Source of the DNA: CALFVT01 sp964513675
GTDB lineage: Bacteria > Pseudomonadota > Alphaproteobacteria > Caulobacterales > Maricaulaceae
Direction: 5' to 3'
Length of the DNA stretch: 64,000 nt
Assembly: GCA_964513675.1 (NCBI GenBank)
Contig: CAZEOD010000007.1
Span: 12,153 to 76,152 of the forward strand
Shown: one piece after another, positions 1 to 9,053 of the stretch
Numbering within the stretch: the stretch's first letter is position 1
How the letters are laid out: each line of letters opens with the position of its first letter
Translations under genes and position numbers: made by a program
The notes under the pieces: model-generated
What the model was told of the DNA's origin: nothing
Databases searched by the model: none
Seen by the model: the letters and a program-made list of their open reading frames with translations, nothing else

Positions 1-103
1 CTGTGACCAAAATAAACAAGCCAATCAGATTGGATATAATAATCATCCGCGATAGACGCGAAAATAGAACGGAGCGCCGAGGACGGCGGCCGCGATATTT
101 CAT
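1..103 (-). CDS. chvG: Sensor histidine kinase ChvG, N-terminal fragment
   Basis: Only the first 34 codons lie in the window; the gene runs off the left edge. The reading begins MKYRGRRPRRS and moves into a hydrophobic stretch (MIIISNLIGLFILV), the pattern of a short basic cytoplasmic tail followed by the first membrane helix of a sensor kinase. It starts 22 bases after the chvI stop on the same strand, which is the usual chvI-chvG order in alphaproteobacteria. There the kinase senses envelope or acid stress and phosphorylates ChvI. The identity rests on the neighbour and this N-terminus; no kinase domain is visible here. Confidence 0.7.
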   Translation of the reverse strand, partial: MKYRGRRPRRSVLFSRLSRMIIISNLIGLFILVT

Positions 104-125
104 CTCAAAACGGGATGGGAAAGAC

Positions 126-830
126 TTAGCTTTCTTTATATTTATATCCGACGCCATAAAGGGTCTCTATCCCATCAAAACTTTTATCAACTCGCCGGAA
201 TTTTTTGCGCAGCCGTTTTATATGGCTGTCAATCGTCCGGTCATCCACGTAAATTTGATCGTCATAAGCGGCGTCCATCAACTGGTCTCTGGATTTTACA
301 AATCCGGGGCGGCGCGCCAAGGCTTCAATAATCAGAAATTCTGTTACTGTTAGGCGCACAGCCAGGCTATCCCATGTGCAGGCATGACGGTTGGGGTCCA
401 AAACAAGACGCCCGCGCTTGATGATATTATCATCGCCCTCTTGCGGCGCTCCCGCGGGCTCGCTTCGCGGCGCCGCGCGGCGCAGCACGGCCTTAATCCG
501 CTCGCCTAATAAGCGCTGGGAAAACGGCTTAGTAATATAATCATCCGCGCCCATATTAAGCCCGATAGCTTCGTCAATTTCATCATCCTTTGAGGTCAGG
601 AAAATCACAGGCAGATTGGACGTCACGCGCAAATGGCGCAGAAGTTCGAGCCCGTCCATACGCGGCATTTTAACGTCAAAAACGGCAAGGTCTGGCGGTG
701 AAGCTTTCAACGCCTCAAGCGCCGAATGGCCGTCATGAAAGACCGCCACCTCATAACCTTCTTCGGTTAAAAACATCGAAACCGATGTCAGAATATTTTC
801 ATCATCATCTACAAGATAAATCTTAGCCAT
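126..830 (-). CDS. chvI: Response regulator ChvI (OmpR/PhoB family)
   Basis: A 234-residue two-component regulator. The receiver domain occupies residues 1-115 with the acidic pocket at D8/D9, the phospho-acceptor D52 (in FDVKMPRMDG), T79 and K101 (in KPF). The remainder is a winged-helix DNA-binding domain (about 135-230) ending in the typical VRGVGYK-like motif, here LYGVGYKY. The stretches NILTSVS and FLTSKDDEID match the ChvI subgroup. An ATG six codons upstream is also open, but AGGGGAGA lies just before the ATG at 830, so that start is preferred. The kinase gene chvG follows at once. Known ChvI proteins control envelope, exopolysaccharide and acid-response genes; the targets in this organism are not shown. 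Confidence 0.93.
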   Translation of the reverse strand: MAKIYLVDDDENILTSVSMFLTEEGYEVAVFHDGHSALEALKASPPDLAVFDVKMPRMDGLELLRHLRVTSNLPVIFLTSKDDEIDEAIGLNMGADDYITKPFSQRLLGERIKAVLRRAAPRSEPAGAPQEGDDNIIKRGRLVLDPNRHACTWDSLAVRLTVTEFLIIEALARRPGFVKSRDQLMDAAYDDQIYVDDRTIDSHIKRLRKKFRRVDKSFDGIETLYGVGYKYKES

Positions 831-998
831 ATTATCTCCCCTTGCCATTTAACTGGACGTTAGCCTTTAACGCTGCAAGGCCACCCTTGCTGCCATGATT
901 TTCTGTCTAAAGCTTTAATATGGCACAGTTTTGGCCATTTTTGCCTTAATTTCGTCTTATCGCCGCTGACATCACCGCAAATCAGCGTGTTTTCCGAC

Positions 999-1027
999 TT
1001 GCAGGGCAAGGCAAGCCTGCCTAAATA
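999..1027 (+). promoter_or_regulatory. Candidate sigma-70 promoter for yggT
   Basis: TTGCAG at 999-1004 and TAAATA at 1022-1027 are separated by 17 bases and lie 25 bases before the yggT start, with ACGGAG as ribosome site between. This is pattern matching only, without expression evidence. Confidence 0.4.
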
Positions 1028-1051
1028 GAGGCTCTAACGGAGACTTGTTTC

Positions 1052-1354
1052 ATGACGATTGCTCAATCGCTTATCGTATTTTTTATTATACCGGCTTTGA
1101 AGATTTTTATGTGGCTGATTATTGCCCGTATTATCATAAGCTGGCTCGTTGCGTTTAACGTCGTCAATCTGCGTAATCCGTTGATGCGGCAAATCTATAA
1201 TATGTTGGATGCGATTACCGAGCCTGTTATGGCCCCTGTTCGCCGCTTAATACCGGCTGTGGGCGGGCTTGACCTCTCCCCGATCTTAATTTTCTTTGTT
1301 ATTCAATGGCTCACATGGTTTATCGGGACGCGCGTTTATACCCTTTTGGGATAA
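1052..1354 (+). CDS. YggT family membrane protein
   Basis: A 100-residue integral membrane protein with two hydrophobic segments (about 8-35 and 75-97) around a short soluble loop containing the family-type stretch DAITEPVMAPVRRLIP. YggT proteins are small membrane proteins of poorly defined role; the family has been linked to osmotic stress, cell division and FtsH- or SepF-associated loci. Length and the two-helix layout fit a single YggT repeat. An ACGGAG ribosome site precedes the ATG. The gene stands alone between chvI (opposite strand) and the cobalamin riboswitch. Confidence 0.85.
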   Translation: MTIAQSLIVFFIIPALKIFMWLIIARIIISWLVAFNVVNLRNPLMRQIYNMLDAITEPVMAPVRRLIPAVGGLDLSPILIFFVIQWLTWFIGTRVYTLLG

Positions 1355-1393
1355 AGATTGACGGGCTGTTCAAAACCGCTTAACAGCTGCCGC

Positions 1394-1565
1394 GTTGGTT
1401 CTCTCATATGAGAGATTAAAACGGGAATAGGGTGAGATTTTTTCGAATCCCTGACGGCTCCCGCCGCTGTAACCGGTTAGGTTTTAGCATATGTCACTGA
1501 GGCTATTTGGCCTTGGGAAGACGCTAAAAACTGTTTAATTCGGAAGTCAGAAGACCTGCCAGCAC
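1394..1565 (+). promoter_or_regulatory. Cobalamin (adenosylcobalamin) riboswitch
   Basis: The RNA shows the conserved B12-box elements in order: TTGGT near 1395, the GGGAATAGGGTGAGA / TCCCTGACGGCTCCCGCCGCTGTAACCGG block at 1423-1475, TGTCACTG (1492-1499) with GGGAAGACGC (1515-1524), and the hallmark AGTCAGAAGACCTGCC at 1545-1560. It lies about 125 bases ahead of a TonB-dependent receptor start. In this class, cobalamin binding represses expression of the downstream transporter gene, usually by closing the ribosome site. This placement supports a vitamin B12 substrate for that receptor. Confidence 0.93.
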
Positions 1566-1690
1566 CGTCGCCAGCGCCGCGGGGCGGGATGTACCCACCG
1601 GCATGGATATAGCTGCGGCTGATCGCAGTCCCAATGACGACATCTTATGTAAACACGCGCAGGGCATCGCTCTGCGCAAAAGGAGTCGTT

Positions 1691-3655
1691 ATGACAAAAT
1701 ATTTTCTATCCAGCCTAAGTCTGCTGGCCGTTTTATCCAGTCCCGCCTTTGCGCAAACCCAGCATGATTATGATATTGAACGAAGCCGCATTGAAGACGA
1801 AACTCTGAGCCATAATTTCCAAAATGATGATGCGGCACTTGTCATCGCGCCGCCGGTTTTTTTTGCCGAAGCGGGGGTGATTACAGTCGGAACCCGCATT
1901 GGCTATAGCGATATAGATAGCCTGACATCCGCGGCTTCTATTCTGACTGAGCAAGACATCAAAGATCGCGGGCAGGCGTTTTTATCTGATATTCTTCGCT
2001 CCCTCCCCGGCCTCGCTGTCTCTCGCTCTGGCCCTGCGGGTAACCTCACGCAGATCCGGGTGCGCGGCAGTGAAGCTAATCATGTCCTTGTCTTGATTGA
2101 CGGCGTTGAAGCAGGCAACCCCAACACTGGAGAGTTCGACTTTGCCGGTATCCGCAGCGAAGATATTATTCAAATCGAAGTCCTGCGCGGGGAGCAATCC
2201 GCGCTATGGGGCAGCGACGCGATTGGCGGCGTCATCAATATTATTACCCGCGCCGGCAGCCGCAATGAAAGCTTTCAAGCCTCTGTAGAGCTTGGCAGCT
2301 TTGACACCTTAGAAGGCCAAATCAGTGCCGTCATTCCTATCGGAGATGCGGCGCTTTCGATTAATGGCAATGCGTTTTCCACCGAAGGCTTTGACATTTC
2401 GGGACTTGATGGTGAAGATGACGGAAGCCGCAGCCGCTCCTTATCTCTGGGGCTAAATAATGTAAATTTGGGCGGGTTTAATCTCTCTGCTTTATATGCC
2501 GCGTCCAACCTCCGGTCTGACTTTGATAGCGATAGCGACTTTAATGGCCGCCTTGATAATACAAATAACATCCTGATTACGGATAATCGCCGCGCCAATG
2601 TCACAGCCCGTTTCAGCGCTTTGGATGTGCAAAATAAAATCAGCTTATCTTTGACGGAAACCGACACGCGCGATCCAAATGCGAGCTTTCGAAATGATAC
2701 TACGGGCCGCCGCCTTCAAGCGAATTGGGCCGCTGAAAAATCTTTCAATGAGGCGCATAAACTCACGGTCTTAGCTGAAGTGGAAGACGAGGATTTTGAA
2801 AATTTCGGCGGTATTGGCGCAGGCCAGAATCAGCGCAATAACATCACAAACTACGCGCTTGCGGGGGATTATAATTATAATCAAGGCCCGCTCAGCCTGA
2901 CAGGCTCTCTTCGGCAAGATTTTAATGAGCGCTTTGACGATGCTGTGACATGGCGCGTGGGCGGCGGTTTTGCGGTTAAAGCCATTGGCGGGCGGCTCTA
3001 TGGCTCTTATGGGAGCGGGGTCAAAAACCCGACCTTAACAGAAATTTTTGGCTTCTTCCCCGGCTCTTTTGCCGGTAATCCCGATATTCAGCCCGAAACA
3101 TCCGAAGGGTTTAACATCGGCTACCGCCAAAGCTTTCTTGGCAATTCGGCGTCTGTAACAGTGGATTATTTCCAGTCCGATTTAGACAATGAAATCTTAA
3201 CGATCTTCAACCCTGATTTTACATCCACTGTTCAAAATAGCGCGGCTGAGAGTTCCCGCGAAGGCGTCGAAATTGAGGCCCAATGGTCGCCGACAAAACA
3301 ATTCGATTTCAGCGGCGCGCTAACGTTCTTAGATGCCGAAGAGGGTGATATCACCGAAATTCGCCGCCCTGATTTTACGGGCCGCGCGCAAATCACATGG
3401 CGTCCGCTTGATGTGTTATCGCTCACTGGAACGCTCGATCATACAGGCGCGCAGCTCGACACCGATTTCGCAACCTTTAGCAATGTCGAACTCGATAGCT
3501 TCACGCTTTTCGGCGCGCATATTGGCTATGATATTAATGATAATATCAGGCTCTCGCTACGCGGTGAGAACCTCTTTGACGAAGATTACCAAGAAATCGT
3601 CGGGTTTAACGCCCCGGGGCAAAGCTTTTTAATCGGCCTGACCGCGCGGCTTTAA
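1691..3655 (+). CDS. btuB: TonB-dependent outer-membrane receptor, BtuB-like (cobalamin uptake)
   Basis: A 654-residue outer-membrane receptor. Residues 1-22 are a signal peptide ending SSPAFAQ. A TonB-box-like stretch (VITVGTR) precedes the plug domain (about 65-185), recognised by LSDILRSLPGL, QIRVRGSE, VLVLIDGVE and the plug end GGVINIITR. The rest is a beta-barrel with alternating hydrophobic strands and the final strand ending in LTARL. An earlier in-frame ATG exists at 1634, but AGGAG sits just before 1691 and the signal peptide starts there. The cobalamin riboswitch directly upstream makes B12 the likely ligand. Known BtuB proteins are about 600-650 residues. No BtuF/BtuCD genes are nearby. 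Confidence 0.9.
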   Translation: MTKYFLSSLSLLAVLSSPAFAQTQHDYDIERSRIEDETLSHNFQNDDAALVIAPPVFFAEAGVITVGTRIGYSDIDSLTSAASILTEQDIKDRGQAFLSDILRSLPGLAVSRSGPAGNLTQIRVRGSEANHVLVLIDGVEAGNPNTGEFDFAGIRSEDIIQIEVLRGEQSALWGSDAIGGVINIITRAGSRNESFQASVELGSFDTLEGQISAVIPIGDAALSINGNAFSTEGFDISGLDGEDDGSRSRSLSLGLNNVNLGGFNLSALYAASNLRSDFDSDSDFNGRLDNTNNILITDNRRANVTARFSALDVQNKISLSLTETDTRDPNASFRNDTTGRRLQANWAAEKSFNEAHKLTVLAEVEDEDFENFGGIGAGQNQRNNITNYALAGDYNYNQGPLSLTGSLRQDFNERFDDAVTWRVGGGFAVKAIGGRLYGSYGSGVKNPTLTEIFGFFPGSFAGNPDIQPETSEGFNIGYRQSFLGNSASVTVDYFQSDLDNEILTIFNPDFTSTVQNSAAESSREGVEIEAQWSPTKQFDFSGALTFLDAEEGDITEIRRPDFTGRAQITWRPLDVLSLTGTLDHTGAQLDTDFATFSNVELDSFTLFGAHIGYDINDNIRLSLRGENLFDEDYQEIVGFNAPGQSFLIGLTARL

Positions 3656-3683
3656 CCGCGCGGCATATTAGCATCTGGCGCTC

Positions 3684-6512
3684 TTAATGGGCGTCATTCC
3701 AATTCGCCGCGGCATGAGCCTCGACAATGAGGGGGACGGATATATTCACCGCCGGTAAAGCCGCGCCTTCCATCACCGATGTCGCGGTTTTAATGAGCTG
3801 ATCTGCCTGCGCCTGCGGGACTTCGAAGACAAGTTCATCATGGACTTGCAGAAGCATGCGCGCGCCGTCAATATCTGCGATGGCGCGCGGCATACGGATC
3901 ATAGCCCGCCGCATGACATCCGACGCAGCGCCTTGAATCGGGGCATTAATCGCCTGCCGCTCAGCAAAGCCGCGCACGGAGAAATTACGGTCATTAATAC
4001 CTTTGACATGGCATTTTCGGCCAAAAATCGTTTTGACATAGCCAAATTGCTTAGCTTCGGCTTTACGGGCATCCATATAATCTTTGATGCCGGGGAATTT
4101 CTCGAAATAACTTTTGATATAATCACTGGCCTCGCCGCGTGAAATTCCAAGATTATTCGCCAAGCCAAAGGCCGAAATACCATAGATAATACCAAAGTTA
4201 ATCGCTTTGGCTTTACGGCGTGTCTGCGGGTCCATATCTTTAATCGGAACGCCGAACATTTCAGACGCGGTCAAAGCGTGAATATCAACACCCTCGGCAA
4301 AAGCCTGTTTCATATTCGGCAGATCTGCGACATGCGCCAAAAGACGCAGCTCGATTTGAGAGTAATCGGCCGCGACTAAAACATTACCCTCCTCAGCGAC
4401 AAAGGCATCGCGAATTTTACGGCCATCTTCTGTGCGAATTGGGATATTTTGCAAATTCGGGTCAGTTGATGAGAGCCGCCCTGTGCTTGTTGCTGCCAAG
4501 GAAAAACTGGTATGAACGCGGCCTGTGTGCGGGTTTATCTGCGCCGTGAGGGCGTCGGTATATGTCGATTTCAGCTTGGCATAATGCCGCCAATCCAAAA
4601 TCGTTTGCGGTAGTTTATGCCCCTCTCCTGCCAGCGTTTCCAAAACGCCGGCCCCCGTCTGCCATGCCCCTGTTTTAGTTTTCTTACCGCCCGGAAGCTC
4701 CATTTTATCAAAGAGGATTTCGCCAAGTTGTTTCGGAGAGCCAAGATTAAACTCACCCTCTGCGGCCTCATAAGCCTCGGCTTCGAGCCCTGCCATTTTT
4801 TGCGCAAAATCACCTGATAAACGCGCCAAGACAGCCCGATCGACTTTAATGCCGTTATTTTCCATCCCGGCAATCACAGCCGGCAATTTGCGCTCTAATG
4901 TTTCATAAACGCTTGCGACTTGGTCTTGCCCCAATTTTGGCTTCAGAAATTTCCATAACCGCAAGGTGACATCTGCATCTTCCGCCGCATAGGGCGTCGC
5001 GTCTTCGAGAGAAATTTGGTCAAAAGTTTTCGCTTTTTTACCCGTCCCCGCCAAATCTTTGAAAGAAATTGGCTTATGGGCGAAATGTTTATCGGATAGG
5101 AAATCCATCCCGTGACCATGCAGCCCGCCCGCCAAGGCATAGGATATCAACATGGTATCATCATAAGGCGCAGGATTAACGTCATAACGTTGAAACACGC
5201 CCAGATCATATTTAAAATTTTGCCCGACTTTCAAAATATCGGGGCTTTCAAGCACTGGCCGCAATATGTCTAAAGCGCGCTGGCGGTCTATTTGCACAGG
5301 CGCGCCCTCGCCGAACATATCTTCACCGCCAATATGAGCGAGCGGAATATAACAGGCTTCATTATCCGCAACCGCCAAACATATACCCACCATATTTGCA
5401 GCCGCGCTATCAAGGCTATCCGTCTCAAGATCAACGGCAATCACCCCGACCTCTCGGCAGCGCGCGGCCCAATGCGACAGCCGGTCTTCGCTTTGAACAC
5501 ATTCATATAGGCTTTTATCAAAGGTTACATTGGCCGGCACATCCGCCAAGGCCGGCAATATATCGGCGGCATCATCACGGCGCAGCCCATCTGTGACGCC
5601 GTCTCCAAGCGCCGCAGTCACCCGCGCCGTCAGCGTTCGAAATTCCATTTCATGTAGAAAGCCAAATAGCTCTTCGGGGTCAGGATCACGCACCGCCATA
5701 TCCGCGAGCGGAACAGGGACATCAACATCGGTTTTCAGCGTGACAAGATCGCGGGAAATCCGCGCCATATCTTTATTGGCGATAAGTTTTTCCCGCCGCG
5801 CATTTTGCTTAATCTCCGCTGCGCGCTCTAGTAGCGTATCAAGATCACCATATTCATTGATTAAAAGCGCCGCCGTTTTTATGCCGATACCCGGCACGCC
5901 CGGCACGTTATCAACACTATCCCCCGCAAGGCTTTGCACATCAATTACGCGCTCTGGCCCGACGCCGAATTTCTCTTGGACTTCGGCCACGCCAAAACTG
6001 CGGTTCTTCATTGTATCCAGCATGGTCACACGCTCAGAGACTAACTGCATCAGGTCTTTATCGGAGCTAATGATGGTCACGCGCGCGCCTTTGGCTTCGG
6101 CTTGTTTGGCATAGGTCGCAATCAAGTCATCGGCTTCAAAGCCTGCCATCTCAATGGCCGGCGCGCCAAAAGCGCGTGTCGCTTGGCGCGTGATCGGGAA
6201 TTGCGGCACAAGATCTTCGGGCGGCGCGCCGCGGTTAGCTTTGTAAAGGTCATAAATATCATTACGAAATGTGTTGCCGGAGGCATCAAAGATAACCGCA
6301 AAATGAGTCGGGCGGCTGGCGTCCGTTTGGTCGCGAAGCAGTTTGAACAGCATATTCGAAAATCCGGCAATCGCACCGATTGGCAAGCCGTCTGATTTTC
6401 GCGTCAAAGGCGGCAAGGCATGAAAGGCGCGGAAAATATAGCCAGACCCATCGACTAACACGACATGGGATTGGCGGTTCACCTCAGCCGGCTGCGGGGT
6501 AGGTTCAGACAT
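3684..6512 (-). CDS. polA: DNA polymerase I
   Basis: A 942-residue three-domain repair and lagging-strand polymerase. The 5'-nuclease domain covers about 15-310 (VLVDGSGYIFRAFHAL; AGFEADDLIA; helix-hairpin-helix near VPGVPGIGIKTA). The 3'-5' proofreading domain covers about 345-540 and keeps its acidic residues (D361 and E363 in VDLETDSL, D436 in the KYDLGVF block, YAAEDAD near 508). The polymerase domain shows motif A (AADYSQIEL, D716), motif B (RRKAKAINFGIIYG, 766-779) and motif C (QVHDELVF, near 892). All catalytic motifs are present, so proofreading is probably active. The gene is monocistronic and converges on the BtuB-like gene 28 bases away. Confidence 0.98.
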   Translation of the reverse strand: MSEPTPQPAEVNRQSHVVLVDGSGYIFRAFHALPPLTRKSDGLPIGAIAGFSNMLFKLLRDQTDASRPTHFAVIFDASGNTFRNDIYDLYKANRGAPPEDLVPQFPITRQATRAFGAPAIEMAGFEADDLIATYAKQAEAKGARVTIISSDKDLMQLVSERVTMLDTMKNRSFGVAEVQEKFGVGPERVIDVQSLAGDSVDNVPGVPGIGIKTAALLINEYGDLDTLLERAAEIKQNARREKLIANKDMARISRDLVTLKTDVDVPVPLADMAVRDPDPEELFGFLHEMEFRTLTARVTAALGDGVTDGLRRDDAADILPALADVPANVTFDKSLYECVQSEDRLSHWAARCREVGVIAVDLETDSLDSAAANMVGICLAVADNEACYIPLAHIGGEDMFGEGAPVQIDRQRALDILRPVLESPDILKVGQNFKYDLGVFQRYDVNPAPYDDTMLISYALAGGLHGHGMDFLSDKHFAHKPISFKDLAGTGKKAKTFDQISLEDATPYAAEDADVTLRLWKFLKPKLGQDQVASVYETLERKLPAVIAGMENNGIKVDRAVLARLSGDFAQKMAGLEAEAYEAAEGEFNLGSPKQLGEILFDKMELPGGKKTKTGAWQTGAGVLETLAGEGHKLPQTILDWRHYAKLKSTYTDALTAQINPHTGRVHTSFSLAATSTGRLSSTDPNLQNIPIRTEDGRKIRDAFVAEEGNVLVAADYSQIELRLLAHVADLPNMKQAFAEGVDIHALTASEMFGVPIKDMDPQTRRKAKAINFGIIYGISAFGLANNLGISRGEASDYIKSYFEKFPGIKDYMDARKAEAKQFGYVKTIFGRKCHVKGINDRNFSVRGFAERQAINAPIQGAASDVMRRAMIRMPRAIADIDGARMLLQVHDELVFEVPQAQADQLIKTATSVMEGAALPAVNISVPLIVEAHAAANWNDAH

Positions 6513-6696
6513 AAAGACTCACTTTCTTATCCGCGTTATTTTGTGCGCCTATGCCCTTTTTTTCAAGGGGCTAGATCGGTTTATACCCTGTTTCTATATA
6601 TTATCTGCCTGCCATATTTTCGCCTTAAGATTATGGTTAAGCAAAGCTATGCGCAAAGGGATAGACGCCAAGAGGGCTTAAAGCGTAATAAGGGTT

Positions 6697-7671
6697 ATGT
6701 ACCAAACTATTGACGAGACAGACAGCGCAGGTGATCCGCACTCCCCTGAGCTAAGATCGGGGCCGGCATCAGGGCCAACATCGGGGCTGCGAAAGGCGGG
6801 GCCTATGATAATATGGCTGATTATGATGGGGCTTGCCGCCGGGATCGCCGCCGTAATGTTAAGCCAGTATCAAGCGCCGCCCGTTGTCATCCATCCCGCA
6901 GAGCAAGCTGATGTAACCCAAGCCTTTCGCCGCATTCAGGCAGAAACTCGCCCCGCAATTCGCCGCGCGCTTTTGGTCGATTACGTCGAAAACTATCCGC
7001 AAAGCCCCATTATAAACGGCGCGCAGCAACAGCTTCGCGTCATGAATACATATGAGGCTTCGGATTGGGCCAAGCTATCCGACATTATGTTCAGCGAAGA
7101 CTTAACCGCCCTTGATAAAGATTTTGCGCTTAACCGCTATGTCGACCTATGGGGCGAGGGTTTGGTGGGCAGCCGTGATGAGGAGGTCACGGCCTTTAAA
7201 GCCGCGCTAGACGCGCTTACCAGTAAGGCCGCTATTGACCGCAAATTCATTCCTGAAAAAAGCCCGATCCCCACTACGATAGAGGCGGGCCAAATGGCGG
7301 GCGGGCAAAAAACGCGGCCCCCATTACCGCGCCCTGCCGCGCCCATTATTCGCCGCCCCGTGAAAGTCCCGCAGGCGCAGCAAGAGATAACACCGCTGCG
7401 TATACGCCGTAACCGCGCCCCTGATTATCCGCGCCGCGCCTATGACCGCAGCATTGCGGCTGTGGTGGAACTTAGCCTGAATATTGATGAGCGCGGACGT
7501 GTTGGCCTGATAGAGACGGTAAATATTGATGCGCGCCGTTATAAGCGTGATTTTGAACGCGCCGCTCGCCGCGCGGCTAAACGCACGCGCTTTTACCCGA
7601 AAATGATTAATGGCCGCGCTGTGCCTGTGCGGGATATTCGTAAAACCTATGTGTTTGATCCAGACCTATAA
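6697..7671 (+). CDS. TonB-family energy transducer-like protein
   Basis: A 324-residue inner-membrane protein with a short cytoplasmic N-terminus, one membrane helix (about 37-58, IIWLIMMGLAAGIAAVML), a long periplasmic linker rich in charged residues and then proline (about 180-235), and a C-terminal TonB domain (about 240-322) recognised by PDYPRRAYDRSIAAVVELSLNI and the closing KTYVFDP. TonB transmits proton-motive force from ExbB/ExbD to outer-membrane receptors; no exbB or exbD is in this window. The start has only a weak, close ribosome site (AAGGG); M37 is a less likely alternative. The middle region (about 60-180) resembles no domain I can name. It may serve the BtuB-like receptor 3 kb away, but that is inference. 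Confidence 0.8.
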   Translation: MYQTIDETDSAGDPHSPELRSGPASGPTSGLRKAGPMIIWLIMMGLAAGIAAVMLSQYQAPPVVIHPAEQADVTQAFRRIQAETRPAIRRALLVDYVENYPQSPIINGAQQQLRVMNTYEASDWAKLSDIMFSEDLTALDKDFALNRYVDLWGEGLVGSRDEEVTAFKAALDALTSKAAIDRKFIPEKSPIPTTIEAGQMAGGQKTRPPLPRPAAPIIRRPVKVPQAQQEITPLRIRRNRAPDYPRRAYDRSIAAVVELSLNIDERGRVGLIETVNIDARRYKRDFERAARRAAKRTRFYPKMINGRAVPVRDIRKTYVFDPDL

Positions 7672-7767
7672 CGGCTGTTTTGTAACAGAGGGCTATTTAG
7701 CCGTAGGACTTAGGTTTAGTCATAGAACTCAGGCGGCTATGCAGCGGCAAAAGACATGATCGGCGGT

Positions 7768-7959
7768 TTAATGCCCGCCGGTTTTAGCGGCTGCATCTAA
7801 GACAAAAACGCGGTCACAATATTTACATTTTACCTGCGTATCTTGGCCCATATCCATCCAGACTTTGGGATGCCCCAGCGCGCCGCCGCCGCCATCACAC
7901 GCAATGCGTGTTTTCGTCACGACAATGTGGTCGTTATTTTGCGCAGCATCATTTGACAT
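7768..7959 (-). CDS. Small zinc-finger protein (zf-CHCC family)
   Basis: A 63-residue protein with the spaced ligands C21, H29, C43 and C46 (IACDGGGG, LGHPKVW, VKCKYCDRVFVL), the pattern of the CHCC zinc-finger family related to the mitochondrial complex I accessory subunit NDUFS6. Bacterial members in alphaproteobacteria are thought to help complex I assembly or zinc binding, but this is not proven. It lies alone between two genes on the other strand, so the context says little. Confidence 0.85.
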   Translation of the reverse strand: MSNDAAQNNDHIVVTKTRIACDGGGGALGHPKVWMDMGQDTQVKCKYCDRVFVLDAAAKTGGH

Positions 7960-8090
7960 TGTTACCTCTTGGCGTCACACAGCCCCGACAATCTTGCGGG
8001 ATTTAAGTTAGCGGTGTAAGTCAGACGCGCGCTCAGGTCAATCCGCAAGCGCGCGTAAAATGAGCGCATAAGCACAGAGCAATAGACCTT

Positions 8091-9047
8091 ATGAAAAACA
8101 GCCCTGCTATCGAGATTAACGGCCTTAAAAAGACCTATAAGAAAACGCGCAAAGCGCCCGCAAAGACCGCGCTTAAAAATATTGACCTGACAATACCGCA
8201 AGGCTCTATTTTTGGCTTGCTTGGCCCGAATGGTGCGGGGAAATCGACCTTAATTAATATCCTCGCGGGGCTTGTGATTAAATCCGAAGGCCAGGCAAAA
8301 ATTTGCGGCTATGATATCACAGAGCAATCGCGGCAAGCCCGCGCCTCCATTGGTGTTGTGCCGCAGGAAATTGCAATGGATGTTTATTTTTCACCGGCCC
8401 AAGCGCTGGAGATACAAGCCGGATATTACGGCGTGCCTAAATCAGAGCGGCGGACAGATGACATTTTAAGGGCGCTTGGGCTTTATGAAAAGCGCGATGC
8501 CTATGTGCGCCAATTATCGGGCGGTATGAAACGGCGGCTTTTAATCGGCAAAGCGCTTGTTCATAATCCGCCTGTTTTGATATTGGATGAACCCACCGCA
8601 GGGGTCGATATTGAACTGCGCCGCCAAATGTGGGATTATGTCCAAGAGCTTCATGCCAAGGGGACAACCATTATTCTGACAACCCATTATCTGGAAGAAG
8701 CCGAAGCGCTTTGTGACCGAGTTGCGATTATTGACCAAGGCGAGATTGTCGCCAATGACGAGACAAAGACCTTGCTCTCCCGCCTCGATCAGCGCACATT
8801 AATCGTCTCGCCGGAGACAGAACTAACAGCCCTCCCCCAAAGCCTAACGCCACTGGATGCGAGCCTGAAACCCAATGGCGATATTGCGATTAATTACCGA
8901 AGCGGCACAACGCGGGTCACAGCCCTTATTGAACAGATTCGTAGCAGCGGCATTGCCATTGCTGATTTGCGCACGGAGCAGCCTGATCTAGAAGATGTGT
9001 TTATGTCCTTAACCTATGACCGCGAGGGCCATGTTGCGACGACATAG
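8091..9047 (+). CDS. ABC transporter ATP-binding protein (ABC-2/YadG-like)
   Basis: A 318-residue ATPase with Walker A GPNGAGKS (45-52), signature LSGGM (142-146), Walker B VLILDEP (162-168) and the switch histidine H199 (LTTHYLEEAEAL). The protein resembles the ATPases that pair with ABC-2 type permeases such as YadH, exporting lipids, drugs or polysaccharides. No permease gene is adjacent, which is unusual: the next gene (ptsP) is convergent after six bases. The C-terminal 90 residues form the extra domain common in this subgroup. The partner must be encoded elsewhere. Confidence 0.88.
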   Translation: MKNSPAIEINGLKKTYKKTRKAPAKTALKNIDLTIPQGSIFGLLGPNGAGKSTLINILAGLVIKSEGQAKICGYDITEQSRQARASIGVVPQEIAMDVYFSPAQALEIQAGYYGVPKSERRTDDILRALGLYEKRDAYVRQLSGGMKRRLLIGKALVHNPPVLILDEPTAGVDIELRRQMWDYVQELHAKGTTIILTTHYLEEAEALCDRVAIIDQGEIVANDETKTLLSRLDQRTLIVSPETELTALPQSLTPLDASLKPNGDIAINYRSGTTRVTALIEQIRSSGIAIADLRTEQPDLEDVFMSLTYDREGHVATT

Positions 9048-9053
9048 CCCGCT

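Noticed and set aside
3..353. Open frame of 116 codons on the + strand at the window start
   Set aside because: Antisense to chvG and chvI, both of which are supported by sequence motifs.
964..987. CGCTGA/TCAGCG hairpin upstream of yggT as a terminator
   Set aside because: Only six pairs with a 12-base loop and a weak T tract, and no + strand gene before it.
5530..6114. Open frame of 194 codons on the + strand opposite polA
   Set aside because: Ser/Arg-rich low-complexity shadow of the polymerase 5'-nuclease coding sequence; no independent signals.
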